A stretch of DNA of 64,000 nucleotides from Sipunculus nudus. Its lineage: Eukaryota > Annelida > Sipuncula > Golfingiida > Sipunculidae. Shown here one piece after another: positions 11,997 through 23,059 of this stretch. The stretch is taken from contig CM049306.1 in assembly GCA_026874595.1 (NCBI GenBank), positions 62,874,019 through 62,938,018 on the forward strand, read 5' to 3'. The translations under genes were made by a program, and so were the position numbers. Each line of letters opens with the position of its first letter. The stretch's first letter is position 1. The notes beneath the pieces were generated by a model. It ran no database searches. It was given only the letters and a program-made list of their open reading frames with translations, and was not told the origin of the DNA.

Positions 11997-12510
11997 TGTT
12001 ATGATTAGGTGACAGAAGATTCTGGAAGTCTGGATGCTTCTTGGAGGCTAAGCTGGTCATTTCCATGTAGATAGCTCCAGAACACACGTTGCTAGAATCT
12101 TCGTTGTTGTGCCGATATATAAGTAGGGGCACCGCCGCCTGAGAGGATTTAGTCAGAGTAGAATCGTTCTTCGGCGGACGTGTCGTGAGACATAAATTTG
12201 TGCTGGGCGTATTGTTGGTCGAGTTCTGCGTTATACGTTTTTTGGTCCTGTAGATAGTGTTTATTAGCCGAGGAGGGCGTTAGAATTTTGAGGACTTTGT
12301 GTTTGTGAAGTCGAGCCATTCAGCGAAAGCAAAAGAACTGTTGAAGAACTGTATTGTGAGACTGGAGCCAGTCTACGCCGGTGACGGCCGATTCTGGGAC
12401 GTGATAAGAATAAACCTCTTTTGTTATACCCCAGACGTCGAGTGACCTTTTTATTGACTTTTGCGTAAAAGTTCCCGGAAATATATATTCGCTTCGTGTG
12501 TGGTGTGACA
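11997..12510 (+). mobile_element. candidate solo LTR, unrelated to the 19.4-kb element
   Basis: The order of signals suits an LTR: a possible TGTTATG start, a TATA box (TATATAAG near 12115) followed by GC-rich 'ggggcaccgccgcctgagagg', an AATAAA near 12409, and a possible TGTGACA end at 12510. No target duplication was found at these bounds and there is no second copy here, so the borders are provisional. It could instead be a short transcribed gene or another promoter. Confidence 0.35.
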
Positions 12511-13948
12511 TTTTGTGTGATTTTGTTTTCACTGAATTGCTACTTAGGCATGCCCGGGCATGCAAGTTAATTGTTCTTAAATATTAGTATTGTTATAAAG
12601 CTAATACCACCGTTTTCTGAAATAAGGTCACTGTGACCCAATTTCGTCATAAAAATTAGGTAAAAAAGCATAGGTTTAGCAGTGTGATATTGCTTCCCTA
12701 TAACAACCAGAATCCATTGAACTGCCTAGTCCTTACCAATGTGTAAAACGTTTTCCTTTTTTGTCATGACCTTGAACTTAGCTCTCAAGGTTAAGTCCAA
12801 TGTCCTTTTTTTTGTCATCATTTGCTTAATAGTAAACAGATATTTAATTGGATTTAATCCGACGGAAAGCTTCGATGCATGCGTCTCTCGAACTGATTAA
12901 GTTGTGGGTGACCTGGACCTTAATTTGCGGAACTTATTGTTTACATCGTTGGGCACGTGTGTTCACTTCTCATGTTCAGCTCTATATGATACCTTAAAAA
13001 GGGATTATTAGTATACCCAAGTCTTATTTTAATTTATAAGCTGGTTGATAGAAAAATAATGTCCAAATTGTTTATTATTTTGCTATGAATTCCCCATTCT
13101 TACTGCTTCCTCCAGAGAATTCTTAATTTGCTGAGTTAATTTTACCTCTATCAAGCAAGGTTTATCATGTAATTATAGACGTTGGTTGATTTGTCTGTTA
13201 GCATCTGTATTCAAAAGTTATAGACTAATTTATGAGTATAGAGCCAGAAAAAACAATCCAAACCAATTTAGGGTTTACCTTGAAAACAAGACCAGTTTTA
13301 CTTAAAAGATGCTTTACTGTTGTGAAAAAAAAGGCGAAAAAGACCGTCTTTTTTTGTCTTTGGTTTTAGGGGAGCCTTAAATTGAATGTCAATTTCCGAA
13401 AAGGGCGAGTAGACCGGCTATGCAAAATCGAGTTGGTGAACTTGTCACACATTCCTCATGAATAAATATAATCATCGTGCTACAAACTGTAAATTAAAAA
13501 AATAAACATAATATGAATTTTCTGACTTCAAAGTCTGCATTTACGTTTTGTCTCAACTATGTCTCGGTAAAATATTATAAGTTGCACAGTCTTACCAATT
13601 TACAACTATTTCACAGTTTACAAAAATATCAGATCGTATATAAAGTGGAGAATAAATAAGATATATTTTGATTTCTAGCCGTCGAGTCATGTTTTGTTAG
13701 TTTTCCATGTCTGCAAATTATTGAATTTTAGATTGAAACTACGATTACATGTTTAAATGAGATGAAATGTGATACTGGCCATATCTAATACCTCTTTCTC
13801 TCATCCATCAATTACTGTTGATTTTTTTAAAATCATTATTCTGAAGTTTAAGATTAGAAGTAGGGCAGTTTTTCGTTTAAAACTCGGCAATTTTTTATAG
13901 GAATACAGTGACTTAAATCCAGGTAACGTATCAGAATATATACACTAC

Positions 13949-13950
<2 letters not shown>

Positions 13951-13993
<43 letters not shown>

Positions 13994-14026
13994 TATATGA
14001 GAAATGCCTATGGCAAGTACCTGCAC

Positions 14027-14086
<60 letters not shown>
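13951..14086. repeat. (TA)n microsatellites
   Basis: Two long TA runs (13951-13998 and 14029-14086) are separated by a short unique spacer. Confidence 0.95.
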
Positions 14087-14090
<4 letters not shown>

Positions 14091-15239
14091 CATTATGCAA
14101 AGTATCCATAAACAAGCCCACCCCCACATGCAAAATCCTGGATCCGCCCCTGGTCTAGTGTACCTTTCCAATTGATCTTATTTATATTGAACAGAATTAT
14201 ACAAAAACATGCTGTTGCGTATAACTGTTACTTTTAATGTTACTTTCGCCTTTGGGTTTAATGTCATGTTAGCTGTTGCTTCCTATTAATTGCAATAACA
14301 TTTGCAGAATCTTTAGATTTGCTTATATATTCATGTAGTCATGTCTACTTTTCATTACTAGTTGGACTATTCTTCTCAACACTAGACATTATTTCAACTA
14401 ACAAATTTTTATGTTATCAAAATTTGCGCTGAAGTAGTAGCCGAACTATTATATAAATAGCGTGCCATTTCTACTGTTAAACTTGAATAATACAGCTGAG
14501 CGGTTTTGTGATAAGACCGGTATTATTTTGACATTGTTGTCAGCGTTTACGTAATTAGGGCTATTACCTGCCGCTTAGTGAAGGAAGTTGAACACGAGCC
14601 CATAGATGAAGTGCTGTTGCTTATTGGCCTGTTTGTGTTTTTAGGGCTTGATATGGTGGACGAAAAGGTCAGTAGACGCCGTGACGTAGAAATTATGGGT
14701 TATACCCGCCAGTTTATGGAACAGCCCTGCCCACGGGGCGCCCGTTGCCCTATAGTTTCCCCTCTGCTTATCACTTATCGGCACATTATGTGTCTGCAAG
14801 ACGAGCTTTGGGCTGGAAGAGCGTGATACTTTAATGGACACCTCTTGCTGTACATTGATCATGATTTGGTTTCCTTGTCCGTCTACGATATCACAGACCT
14901 GTACACCCGCCGTCTCCCAAATTAAACCCCTTTCTTGTGTCATAAATCGTTTGGTTTGTCAAATCTTTACATTTTTTGTCAGGTACGACTCCTTATATAG
15001 ACTGACAATGTAGGTTTATTTTTTAAAACCTCAGTTAGGTTTGTATCAAATGAAATCCATAATCCAGTTACTCTTCTGAAACAACATAGGCCATCCTTAT
15101 CAATACAATTTAGCTGTAAATACATACTAACAAATGAACCTAAATGGTACCAAAACAACTGCATTTTGACCGCAATATCACTTACGTGAATTGAAAATAT
15201 TGCCATCTCGCGGTTATAAGTCGCAATATATTGGACTAA

Positions 15240-16040
15240 GTGGCAAATAATTTACAGTTAGGAAATTAAAATGAGGACTCGCTAAATTGATTGAAAACAC
15301 GGCAGTCTGCATTGTATGACGGGCCTAGGGCGTGCTATCGGAAATCGAGCCGCTATTTGAAGTCATAGGTCCTATTGCTTTCACTTGATTAAGTGGAATA
15401 AAATTCAGCATTTATGGAGCAATTTCGTAAATTAACAAGATTTAATGACACTTTCTGGCGTGGTTACGATGGACGGTCTCATTCCGCGGTTAGTAACAAT
15501 TAATTATGATCACATCCTGGAGTAATTACTGGTTGATTTAGCGAGAGACACTGATAATGAATCTAACAGATAATAGTTTTACTTCCAGGAAGCGAGAATA
15601 TGAATTCTAATTAAGACAATTTAAGAAAGACAATTACGTTTATTAAGTATAGAGCAGCAACGGCAGCTATGGATGTTGTCGAAGCGCTAATTGAAGTAAA
15701 AGTAACATTTCTACGTCATGTGGGTTAAAACAGGTGTAGCCCAACGGCAAAATTAAGCTGTTGTTCCAAAATAATATGTTCTAAATGGACCCGGCTAATA
15801 ATTTAAAAGGTTTAGTTGTGACAGAGAAAATTTAATATACTGCCAGTTACTAATGGTGTTTTTAAGGAAAGGTTCTACATGAACACATCGTAAATACAAT
15901 TGAGCAGCTCGATAAGGCTATTTCAAAATGTACAGGCACCCAGAGTAGTAGATTAGGAACCCGGGGGCCTGTGTAATTTATATTACTCTCATATATTCCG
16001 TTAACAATTAAAATACTCACGGGAAAAGGAACTCGCTAAT
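15240..16040. promoter_or_regulatory. candidate cis-regulatory block
   Basis: It is high-complexity, repeat-free sequence with many homeodomain-type cores (ctaaattga, caattaattatg, gtaattac, ctaattaag, gctaattga) and no coding potential. This is the texture of developmental enhancers, but function is inference only. Confidence 0.25.
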
Positions 16041-17599
16041 TAAGCTCTGTATATTATCACAAGACCATGGTCCAAACTATTGACATGCGTGTTTACATTT
16101 TTATAGTTAAGTACATGTTTAAGGAATCCTTGTCATATTCTTCTTTCAGTTGTAAATATTTCTGGTATTTTTTCCAGATTGTCTCTAATACTCTTTAAAG
16201 CTCTGCACAAATGTATTTAACAATCTGCAGAGAGGTGTGGTTTGTCACTTTAAACATATGTACTTTCTTTTGTTGTTGGCTGTGTAGTGCCTGTTGGTAC
16301 ATCATTTGAGTCTAATTAAGTGTTGTTTTTAATAAATTTGCCGTTAACGCTATAGAGACACGAATTTGCCAGTACACATCTGGGATTCCTGGACATCGTG
16401 CAGGGAGTTGCGTGAGCACTACTTATTTTAGTAATAATGCTTAATTGCCTTCTTTGCCCCGCTGACAAAATGTAACTTATCGACCTGACGGAGTAGTATG
16501 AATTTTTAGTATCTAAAGCACTGTACATCTTGATAAAGATGCATATATATGTCATCTTTTGACAAAGCTTCATGGCCTACATGTATTCGTTATCAATAAA
16601 AATAAACCAAACCGATCATTAGATTTGTTTGTTTACTTTCTAACAACGCCTTTACCGTGTGATACGCCACTGCATGTTTGTTGGAATTCTGGTCGTATAC
16701 AAACATGAATTGAGCGGGTTGGTGGACGGTACCCAACTTGTAAGTGACACAGGAAATATACAAGATACTTTAGAGATGTGACTAACACATTTGTACGTTC
16801 TTGTTCTTTTGTGTTATTTTATCTGATGTTAAGATTACCGGCTATTTGCCACGATAACCGATGCAGTATGGAAGGTGGTGCAGTTAACTGTACGACTTTT
16901 GTTTCGACTCCCGTAAATCTTAACTTCCAGTGTAAATGCCTACTGCGTCATTTCATAAAAAATAAATTTTGGGACATCCGCAAAGCAAAGCACTGTAACA
17001 TTTAGTATTATTTTCCGTAATATTTTGGTATACAAACTATCCATTTAAAGACCCGGAGCGAGTCTTGTGGCAAGCGGCACCGTAAAGCTTTTGCATTAGA
17101 TCTTCATCAATCACAACAGTCTGCAATATCTGCCACCCGGATATGATGATAACCATGCGAAAACTGGGCGTAAGTTGTCTAAGAAGTAGAGCAGTACCAA
17201 ACAGTCATTTCTGTCCATCGTAGCAAAACGATCAGAGCAACTGTAATATTAAACCCACTTGCAGTTTTCATTCACAAGTTCACAGATTCAATTTGTGTGG
17301 ATGTATATAATTGGTTGTTGCGTTTGATTTTTGTTCCCTCTTAATCACAAAAGTGTTGTTCGTAGTATTTATGTGGGTCTTGCACATCTGAAAGCCTACA
17401 ACAGCATACATTCATTAAAGGAATCTAATTAAAAGTCTCCTTGCTTCTGATCAAATTGAAATTAAATAAATGCTGGGTACAGATATCCACAGGTGTGTTA
17501 TTTTCCATGGAGTATCTAAAACAAACAAGAATTGAAATAACATTGGAAACATTGAAATTCTATAATGTAACATCTATATAATTAATACGGAGTTGGGTT

Positions 17600-19265
17600 T
17601 TTTTCTAGACCACGGTTTCTTCTACGTCTGTGACGCTTTTTCAGGAGGCGCCTCGGGGATTTTCACTGGCCTGTTAAGACCGTGACCAGAGCGCATGTCC
17701 TGCACAAAAGGCATTTCTGTGCAATACGCGGTCAGTCGGGTCCACTATAATCCCTATTGACCCCTCATATCCTGTGTTACGCCTGTAAAGGAATTTTCTC
17801 TCTCAAAAGGAAGTAAAGGTTTTTAATCCAAAGTCCACATGACTCCGCCTTCAATGCGAGGGCTTTTCAGTTTGGTCAGCACTTTGCATTGAGTCCAGTG
17901 ATGTGACCATTGTTTGACAAATTTTTTTAGGGGTTACAGGTATGTAGATTTTTATACATTCAAAGATATCTTTCCATGATAGGCATGATTTCAAAATTTT
18001 CAAAAGTTCGGCCAAGTCATGTGTTTTATAATTTTTTTTTAAAAGAAGCCCGAAAACTTAATTAACATTCGGGTGGGTGGGGGTTAGACAGAGTGTCCGT
18101 CTCTATAATACACTGGGAGGCTTACTATGTAGGCTAGGTGGGGGTAGGGTCTGGGAAGGGGGGGGGGGGGGTCACATATTTTTTTAAGATCCGTTGTCTG
18201 TAGGGACGGTGAAACATGAGAAAATATCACCAGTACATCTTTAAATTGTCAACAAACTAGAATCTGTAGTCAGGGCGTACAGACCTCCATCAGAATTTTC
18301 TTTAATATCAGTCATGTGTTCACGTGTATGCGTTTCATGTGTTAAAACTGTCATGCTTCAGTAACACGAGTTCACCTTGCGAGTGGCAGAACAAATAAAT
18401 ACGAATGAGTGGCTTCCACACGGGGACAACGGAATGGTCCTTTGTCATAATGGTTTAAAAGAAAATATATATTGTTGTGATTCTTATTACTCCAAAATGA
18501 AATTGACGATTGATATGTCTTAACCTTAACCCTCTACAAATGTTCAGCAAAACATTTTTCGCCTGTCACGCTTTTTTCAGGAGGCGACCTGTTATCCCAA
18601 CTGAACCCCATTTCCATGATATCGCCTGTTAAGGAATTTTACTCGGTCAAAAGGAAATAAAGATTTAAAATTCAAGGGCGGAACGCATGTCCGCATTAAT
18701 CTTTTAATAGGGAGCATTTTTCCGTTGAGTGGACACAAAGAGCTGAGACCCTTTACACGATCACCGTTTTATAGGTTTACAGGCATGTTGATTTTTATAC
18801 ATTCAGAAGTATCTTTCCATGAAAACCATAGTTTTAATAGTTCGGCCGATTTATGGGTTGTTTGTAAAAGTTTTTTTTCAAAAGGAAGCCCGGGGGGGGG
18901 GGGGCATTGCACACACTTCTAAGAGTCCTCAATCTTTTTGGGACTTTGAATCCCCTGCCAGAATATACTAACCATTCGTTCGTTCATACGTGCATGTTTC
19001 ATGTAAAACATTGTCATGGTTCAGAAACACGGGCTCACAAAGCGAGTGGCAGAACAACTGCATACGAATAGGCAGCTTTTACTCAGGGACAAAGGAATAG
19101 CCATTTATATTTATTCCTATGAGGAATTGTGATTATAAGCACTTAAGAAAAAATATATATTATGGTGATTCCGATTACCTCCAAAAAATGTAATGGATTA
19201 CGGATGCAGTTTTACTCTACCCCTCTACAAATTTTCAGCAAAATCTTTATATTTCCTTCTGCGTT
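17600..19265 (+). repeat. diverged direct tandem duplication (~0.8-0.9 kb units)
   Basis: Unit 1 (about 17625-18550) and unit 2 (about 18560-19260) share, in order: 'acgctttttcaggaggcg'; 'gcctgt.aaggaattttct'; 'gatttttatacattca.a'; 'tatctttccatga'; 'agttcggcc'; 'gcgagtggcagaacaa'; 'ctctacaaat.ttcagcaaaa'. Each contains a G-run at the equivalent place. The many indels suggest an old event. No protein or element family was recognised. Confidence 0.7.
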
Positions 19266-19430
19266 AAGTTGATGAAAGACAATGCAACGAACCAAGGCTG
19301 AAGTGGTTTCTTTGCTAAATGCTTTCATCGAAATATACCTGCTTTCTTTTTATCTGGGAGAGTTGTCAATTTTGCATCAGACCTGCTTATTCCATGAAAA
19401 TTTACAGTACTTAAATAAAAAATTTAATAC

Positions 19431-20728
19431 TGTTACAGGTGCCTTTTTCTTGTGTGACACGGGCGTAACTCGTGTTTTGGCGCCCGTGTCTGTCCACGTA
19501 TTGCATTCTCTGTTTAATCCGTACTAGTTGAACTCTCGTTGTCATGCTGGGTTGGGGCTTTCTCGCCTGGTCGGGCCGGGACGAGGTCACCAGTGGACCC
19601 TGGTATGTAGAGGCACAGCGATGTTCTTCTAGATGATTCCTGTAACGTGTGTTTACTGTGTATTATGTTAGATCCTTTAGACTGTTCGAGAAGTGACAAA
19701 TTCTCGGGTTGGGGCAAGAAGTTATAAATAGGGGGGCTGTGTTTTAGAGCCGAGACAGAGGAGAGAATATTCCAGCGGACACAGACGTGTTTATTTCAGT
19801 TTGTGGGACCTGTCTGATTATCCAGTAATTTCAGGGATTCTTCTATTACTAACTCTACCCAATTTAATGCTGCCTGCCTCAAGTTTACTTTTTGGATTCT
19901 TACAAGAGCTTTAAATTGGGCTGTTATTCTCCGAGAGTATACATTTAAAGAACTTGTCGCTGTGGCGGTGATGTTATCCAGGTACTATGCACTTTGTTTA
20001 TTAGGCTGTGTGATTATATTGATTTGATGTTATACTGTTATTGTACTGTGTAATTATATTGATTTAGGGTACTGTAATGTTAGGGTTGTTTTAAGAATAA
20101 ATTATAGTTATTTGTTAACATTAATTCCTGAAATGCGTGTTTACTGTTGAGTAGGGTCCTTATAGACTGTTCGAGAAGTGGTAAATTCCCTGCTTTGGGT
20201 GTGAAGGTATATAAAGGGGCTGTTTTTTAGAACCAGAGGGCAGAGAGCAGAGAGCAGAGCAGATACCAGCGGACGTCAGAAGGGTGTGTCAGGACCTTAT
20301 CCGACGAATGCGGCAATTACAGAGTTTCAAGAACTTTTTCCTGGATTTTATACATTTGGACTTCAGTTTACTTTCTGTGTTGTTGCAAGAACTTTCTACT
20401 GGACTGTCATTCTCCGAGAGTTAACATTATCAAGGACTATCGTTGTGATGGTGTTGGTATCAAGGTACTGTACCATTATCTTTATGTGTGATTATATTGA
20501 CTTGTTACTATAACGCTGTTTTACTGTATAATTGTATTGATTTAGTGTATTGTATTGTTAGGGTTGTTTTAGGAATAAATTATAGTTAGTTGTCTACAAA
20601 AAACCACTGACTTCTTTATTCATTTCCCTAGACATTTTGCGCTGCCTACAGAATCTGTTTTTTTTATCTCCATCACAAAATTTGTGTTCATCACGCATAC
20701 GTGATCTGTTTATATTAGGTTCCGTAAC
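19431..20728 (+). repeat. 5' LTR with internal partial duplication
   Basis: It starts TGTTACAGG and ends CCGTAAC. TATAAATA at 19723-19730 and AATAAA at 20096-20101 fit promoter and poly(A) signals. From about 20121 the sequence re-enters the LTR near the point equivalent to 19634 ('attcctg.aa.g.gtgtttactgt'). It gives a second TATA (20208-20216) and a second AATAAA (20574-20579). The LTR is therefore 1298 bp against 758 bp for the 3' LTR, which also lacks about 73 bp present here. The second portion is clearly diverged from the first, suggesting recombination between sub-variants. Confidence 0.8.
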
Positions 20729-20735
20729 TTAAAAT

Positions 20736-20753
20736 TGTGGGCTCGTCTAGGAG
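20736..20753 (+). promoter_or_regulatory. primer-binding site, tRNA-Pro-like
   Basis: TGTGGGCTCGTCTAGGAG, 7 bp after the LTR, matches the well-known tRNA-Pro PBS (core GGGCTCGTC) at about 14 of 18 positions. It would prime minus-strand DNA synthesis. Confidence 0.6.
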
Positions 20754-21107
20754 GCGTAATAGTTTTGAAAATTTATTAGGCCTTGACCTGGACACGTTTT
20801 ATCATACATTGTTTACAAGATTACATACTGTTTACAAGTGCCGTCTAAATCCATAGAAGAATCCGTAGCTTGCGGGGTAAAAACCTCAGTTGATTCCTGC
20901 GAGTAATAATAAGGCTAGATCCTTTCAAGACTCCTGCGAGGACTATCCTTTAAATAAGGCTAAGTCCTTTTATGACTCTTGTGAGTGTATTTCAAATGAG
21001 GCCAGGTCCTCTTATGACAAACAGAGGAAAATTCCTCTGTTGACTCACATGAGGAGTTTGATTGTAAAAAGTATGTAGATTCCTTTAACGACTCTGAAAA
21101 AGAGTTT
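20754..21107 (+). other. retrotransposon leader, no gag
   Basis: About 350 bp separate the PBS from the protease. It holds three loose repeats reading N-KA(R/K)S-(F/S)-(Q/Y)-D, with no capsid homology or zinc knuckle. Gag has been lost or is too degraded to recognise. Confidence 0.5.
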
Positions 21108-21566
21108 ATGACTGACACAGTCAATGTCAGTTCTTTGTTTGATGAAGCTGAGGTAGTAGATTACTCTCCTGACTCTGAAATGGAGTTATTTGAGCCATTC
21201 ATACATGATGGTTTTGTATCACTTTCAAGTGAATTTTCATATCCTACCCCTATTAGAATTTTGAGGGACACTGGTTCAGGCCAGACTCTCGTGTTAGCAA
21301 ACACTTTGCCATTTTCTGATAGGTCTTTTACTGGTTCACATGCACTTGTTAATGGTGTGTTTTCAGACAGGCACACTTCAGTTCCGGTTCACAGTATCCA
21401 TCTTAAGTCAGATTTGATTTCTGGGAATATTACTGTGGGCATAAGAACTACTTTACCCTTTAAGGGAGTTCAGTTGCTACTAGGCAATGATGTTGCAGGT
21501 GACAAAGTACAGCCTGTACCAATAGTGACAGAAAAGCCGTCACTTAATCAGGACACTGATCCGTAA
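21108..21566 (+). pseudogene. retrotransposon aspartic protease region (PR)
   Basis: A 152-residue frame holds the retropepsin active-site motif (D-T-G-S around residues 54-57, within ILRDTGSGQ) and, about 70 residues on, LLLGNDVAG, the gypsy version of the C-terminal hydrophobic-G-N/R-D motif. A retropepsin would act as a dimer to cut the polyprotein. The frame itself is open, but gag is absent upstream and integrase is broken downstream, so it is part of a dead element. It lies just before integrase with no RT between, which is central to the unusual domain order. Confidence 0.75.
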
Positions 21567-21597
21567 AGTCAGGAAATCCCTGGTCTGTATCCTTCAT

Positions 21598-22967
21598 GTG
21601 CTGTTTCTAGATCTATGGCCAAGAAAAACACACATGAGGATATTGGTCCAGGTTATAATACTCATAGCATTTTCAAGGACAGAACTTATCACGGAACAGC
21701 ATAAGGACCTTGATATTTCATGTTTGTTTCCCAGGCCATTTTCTAAAGATGAACTGTCACAGAACCCAGTTTGTTTCTATGTTAAAAATGGAGTGCTTAT
21801 GCGTAAATGGCGACCACCTGATGTATGCGCTGATGATGAGTGGGCCATCAAACATCAAATAGTAATGCCAAAAAGCTTTTCGCAATGAAACTCTTAGCAT
21901 GGCACATGAAGCTCCTTTTTCTGGCCATTCAGGTATAAACATGCGAGATGGTAGGCAAGCCCAATCAGAATCCTCCTAAGGCCCCACTTACGCCTATTCC
22001 TGCTTTCGAGGAACCATTCAGTAGGATTATTGTTGACTGTGTTGGACCACTGCCCAAAACAAAATCTGGACATGAATACTTGCTGACAATTGTTTGCGCA
22101 TCTACCAGGTTCTCTAAGGCAATACCTTTGCGCAAAATTATTGCCTAAAGTGTTGTCAACGCTCTGACTATGTTTTTTTACAACTTTTGGATTACCAAAA
22201 TCCGTCCAGTCTGACCAAGGGTCTAATTTTATGTCTGGATTATTCCAGCAAGTTATGCTTGAGCTAGGTATGAAACAGTACAGCTCTTCGCCATACCATC
22301 CTGAAAGTCAGGGCGCCCTCGAGCGTTTTCCCAAGACATTAAAAAACCCGATCAGGACCTATTGCTATGACCCTCAGAAAGACTGGGATGAAGGAATCCA
22401 CCTATTGCTGTTGTTGTCAGAGAATCCTTTCAAGAGTCCTTGGGTTTCAGTCCCTTTGACCTAGTTTTCTTACATGGACCGCGAACTGAACTTCCATTGA
22501 AACTGCTTAAAGAAAAAAGAAAAGATTTTCGCAATAAACTAAACAATGCTTGTGAGATTGCAAAATCAAATCCTAAATCTGCACAAAGTAAAATGAAAAC
22601 AAATTATGGCAGGCACAGTGTAAGTAGGACGTTTGAGCCTGGTGTAAAGGTCCTTGCCTTACTTCCAATCCCTAGCAGACCTCTGTAAGCTAGGTATTTT
22701 GATCCTTACATTGTTGACAAGAAAGTCAGTGATTTAAATTACACACTGTTGACACCAGATAGACGTAAGAAGAAACAGCTGTGCCATATTAACATGTTGA
22801 AACCATATTACGACAGAAATAGCACATCAGATGTTGTACATAATGTTACTGCTGTGAATTGTATAAACACTGACCCTGACCCAGTTAAAATAGATACTGA
22901 TTGTAAGTGTGATGTAGACATTGAGTGTGTTACAGTACCATTAAAACAAGTGAACCATGGGTCATGA
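21598..22967 (+). pseudogene. retrotransposon integrase (IN), broken
   Basis: The N-terminal part (21598-21888, ending near WRPPDVCADDEW..MPKSF) shifts frame into the two-histidine half of an HHCC finger (HEAPFSGHSGI, about 21904-21936). A deletion then removes the CxxC half, and sequence resumes at VGKPNQ (21950). The core follows: first catalytic D in IIVDCVGPLPKTKSG, a stop near 22148, then the second D in SDQGSNF and the E in YHPESQGALERF. The C-terminal part has ALLPIPSRPL and a closing HINMLKPYY, typical of gypsy integrases. At least four frame breaks are visible. Integrase would insert the cDNA; this copy cannot encode one protein. Confidence 0.8.
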
Positions 22968-23059
22968 CGCTCAGCTGACTGGGAAGAGATTCGTAAAAGG
23001 AAATTTTATCATCTGAATGGTAGTATATACCCGTTCAACTGAAGCATCAAACAGATTAA

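Larger units (their letters stand above)
12511..17599. other. noncoding region
   Basis: It holds (TA)n tracts (13951-14086), a candidate regulatory block (15240-16040) and otherwise unique DNA. Open frames such as 14578-14826, 16316-16573 and 16778-17005 show no motif of any known family and are not called. Confidence 0.55.

Noticed and set aside
14578-14943. Open frames on both strands (82 and 100 residues)
   Set aside because: No recognisable domain, no splice or promoter context, and the overlap on opposite strands suggests chance.
20890-21078. Possible gag fragment before the protease
   Set aside because: Only a short three-fold repeat is visible, without capsid or zinc-knuckle features.
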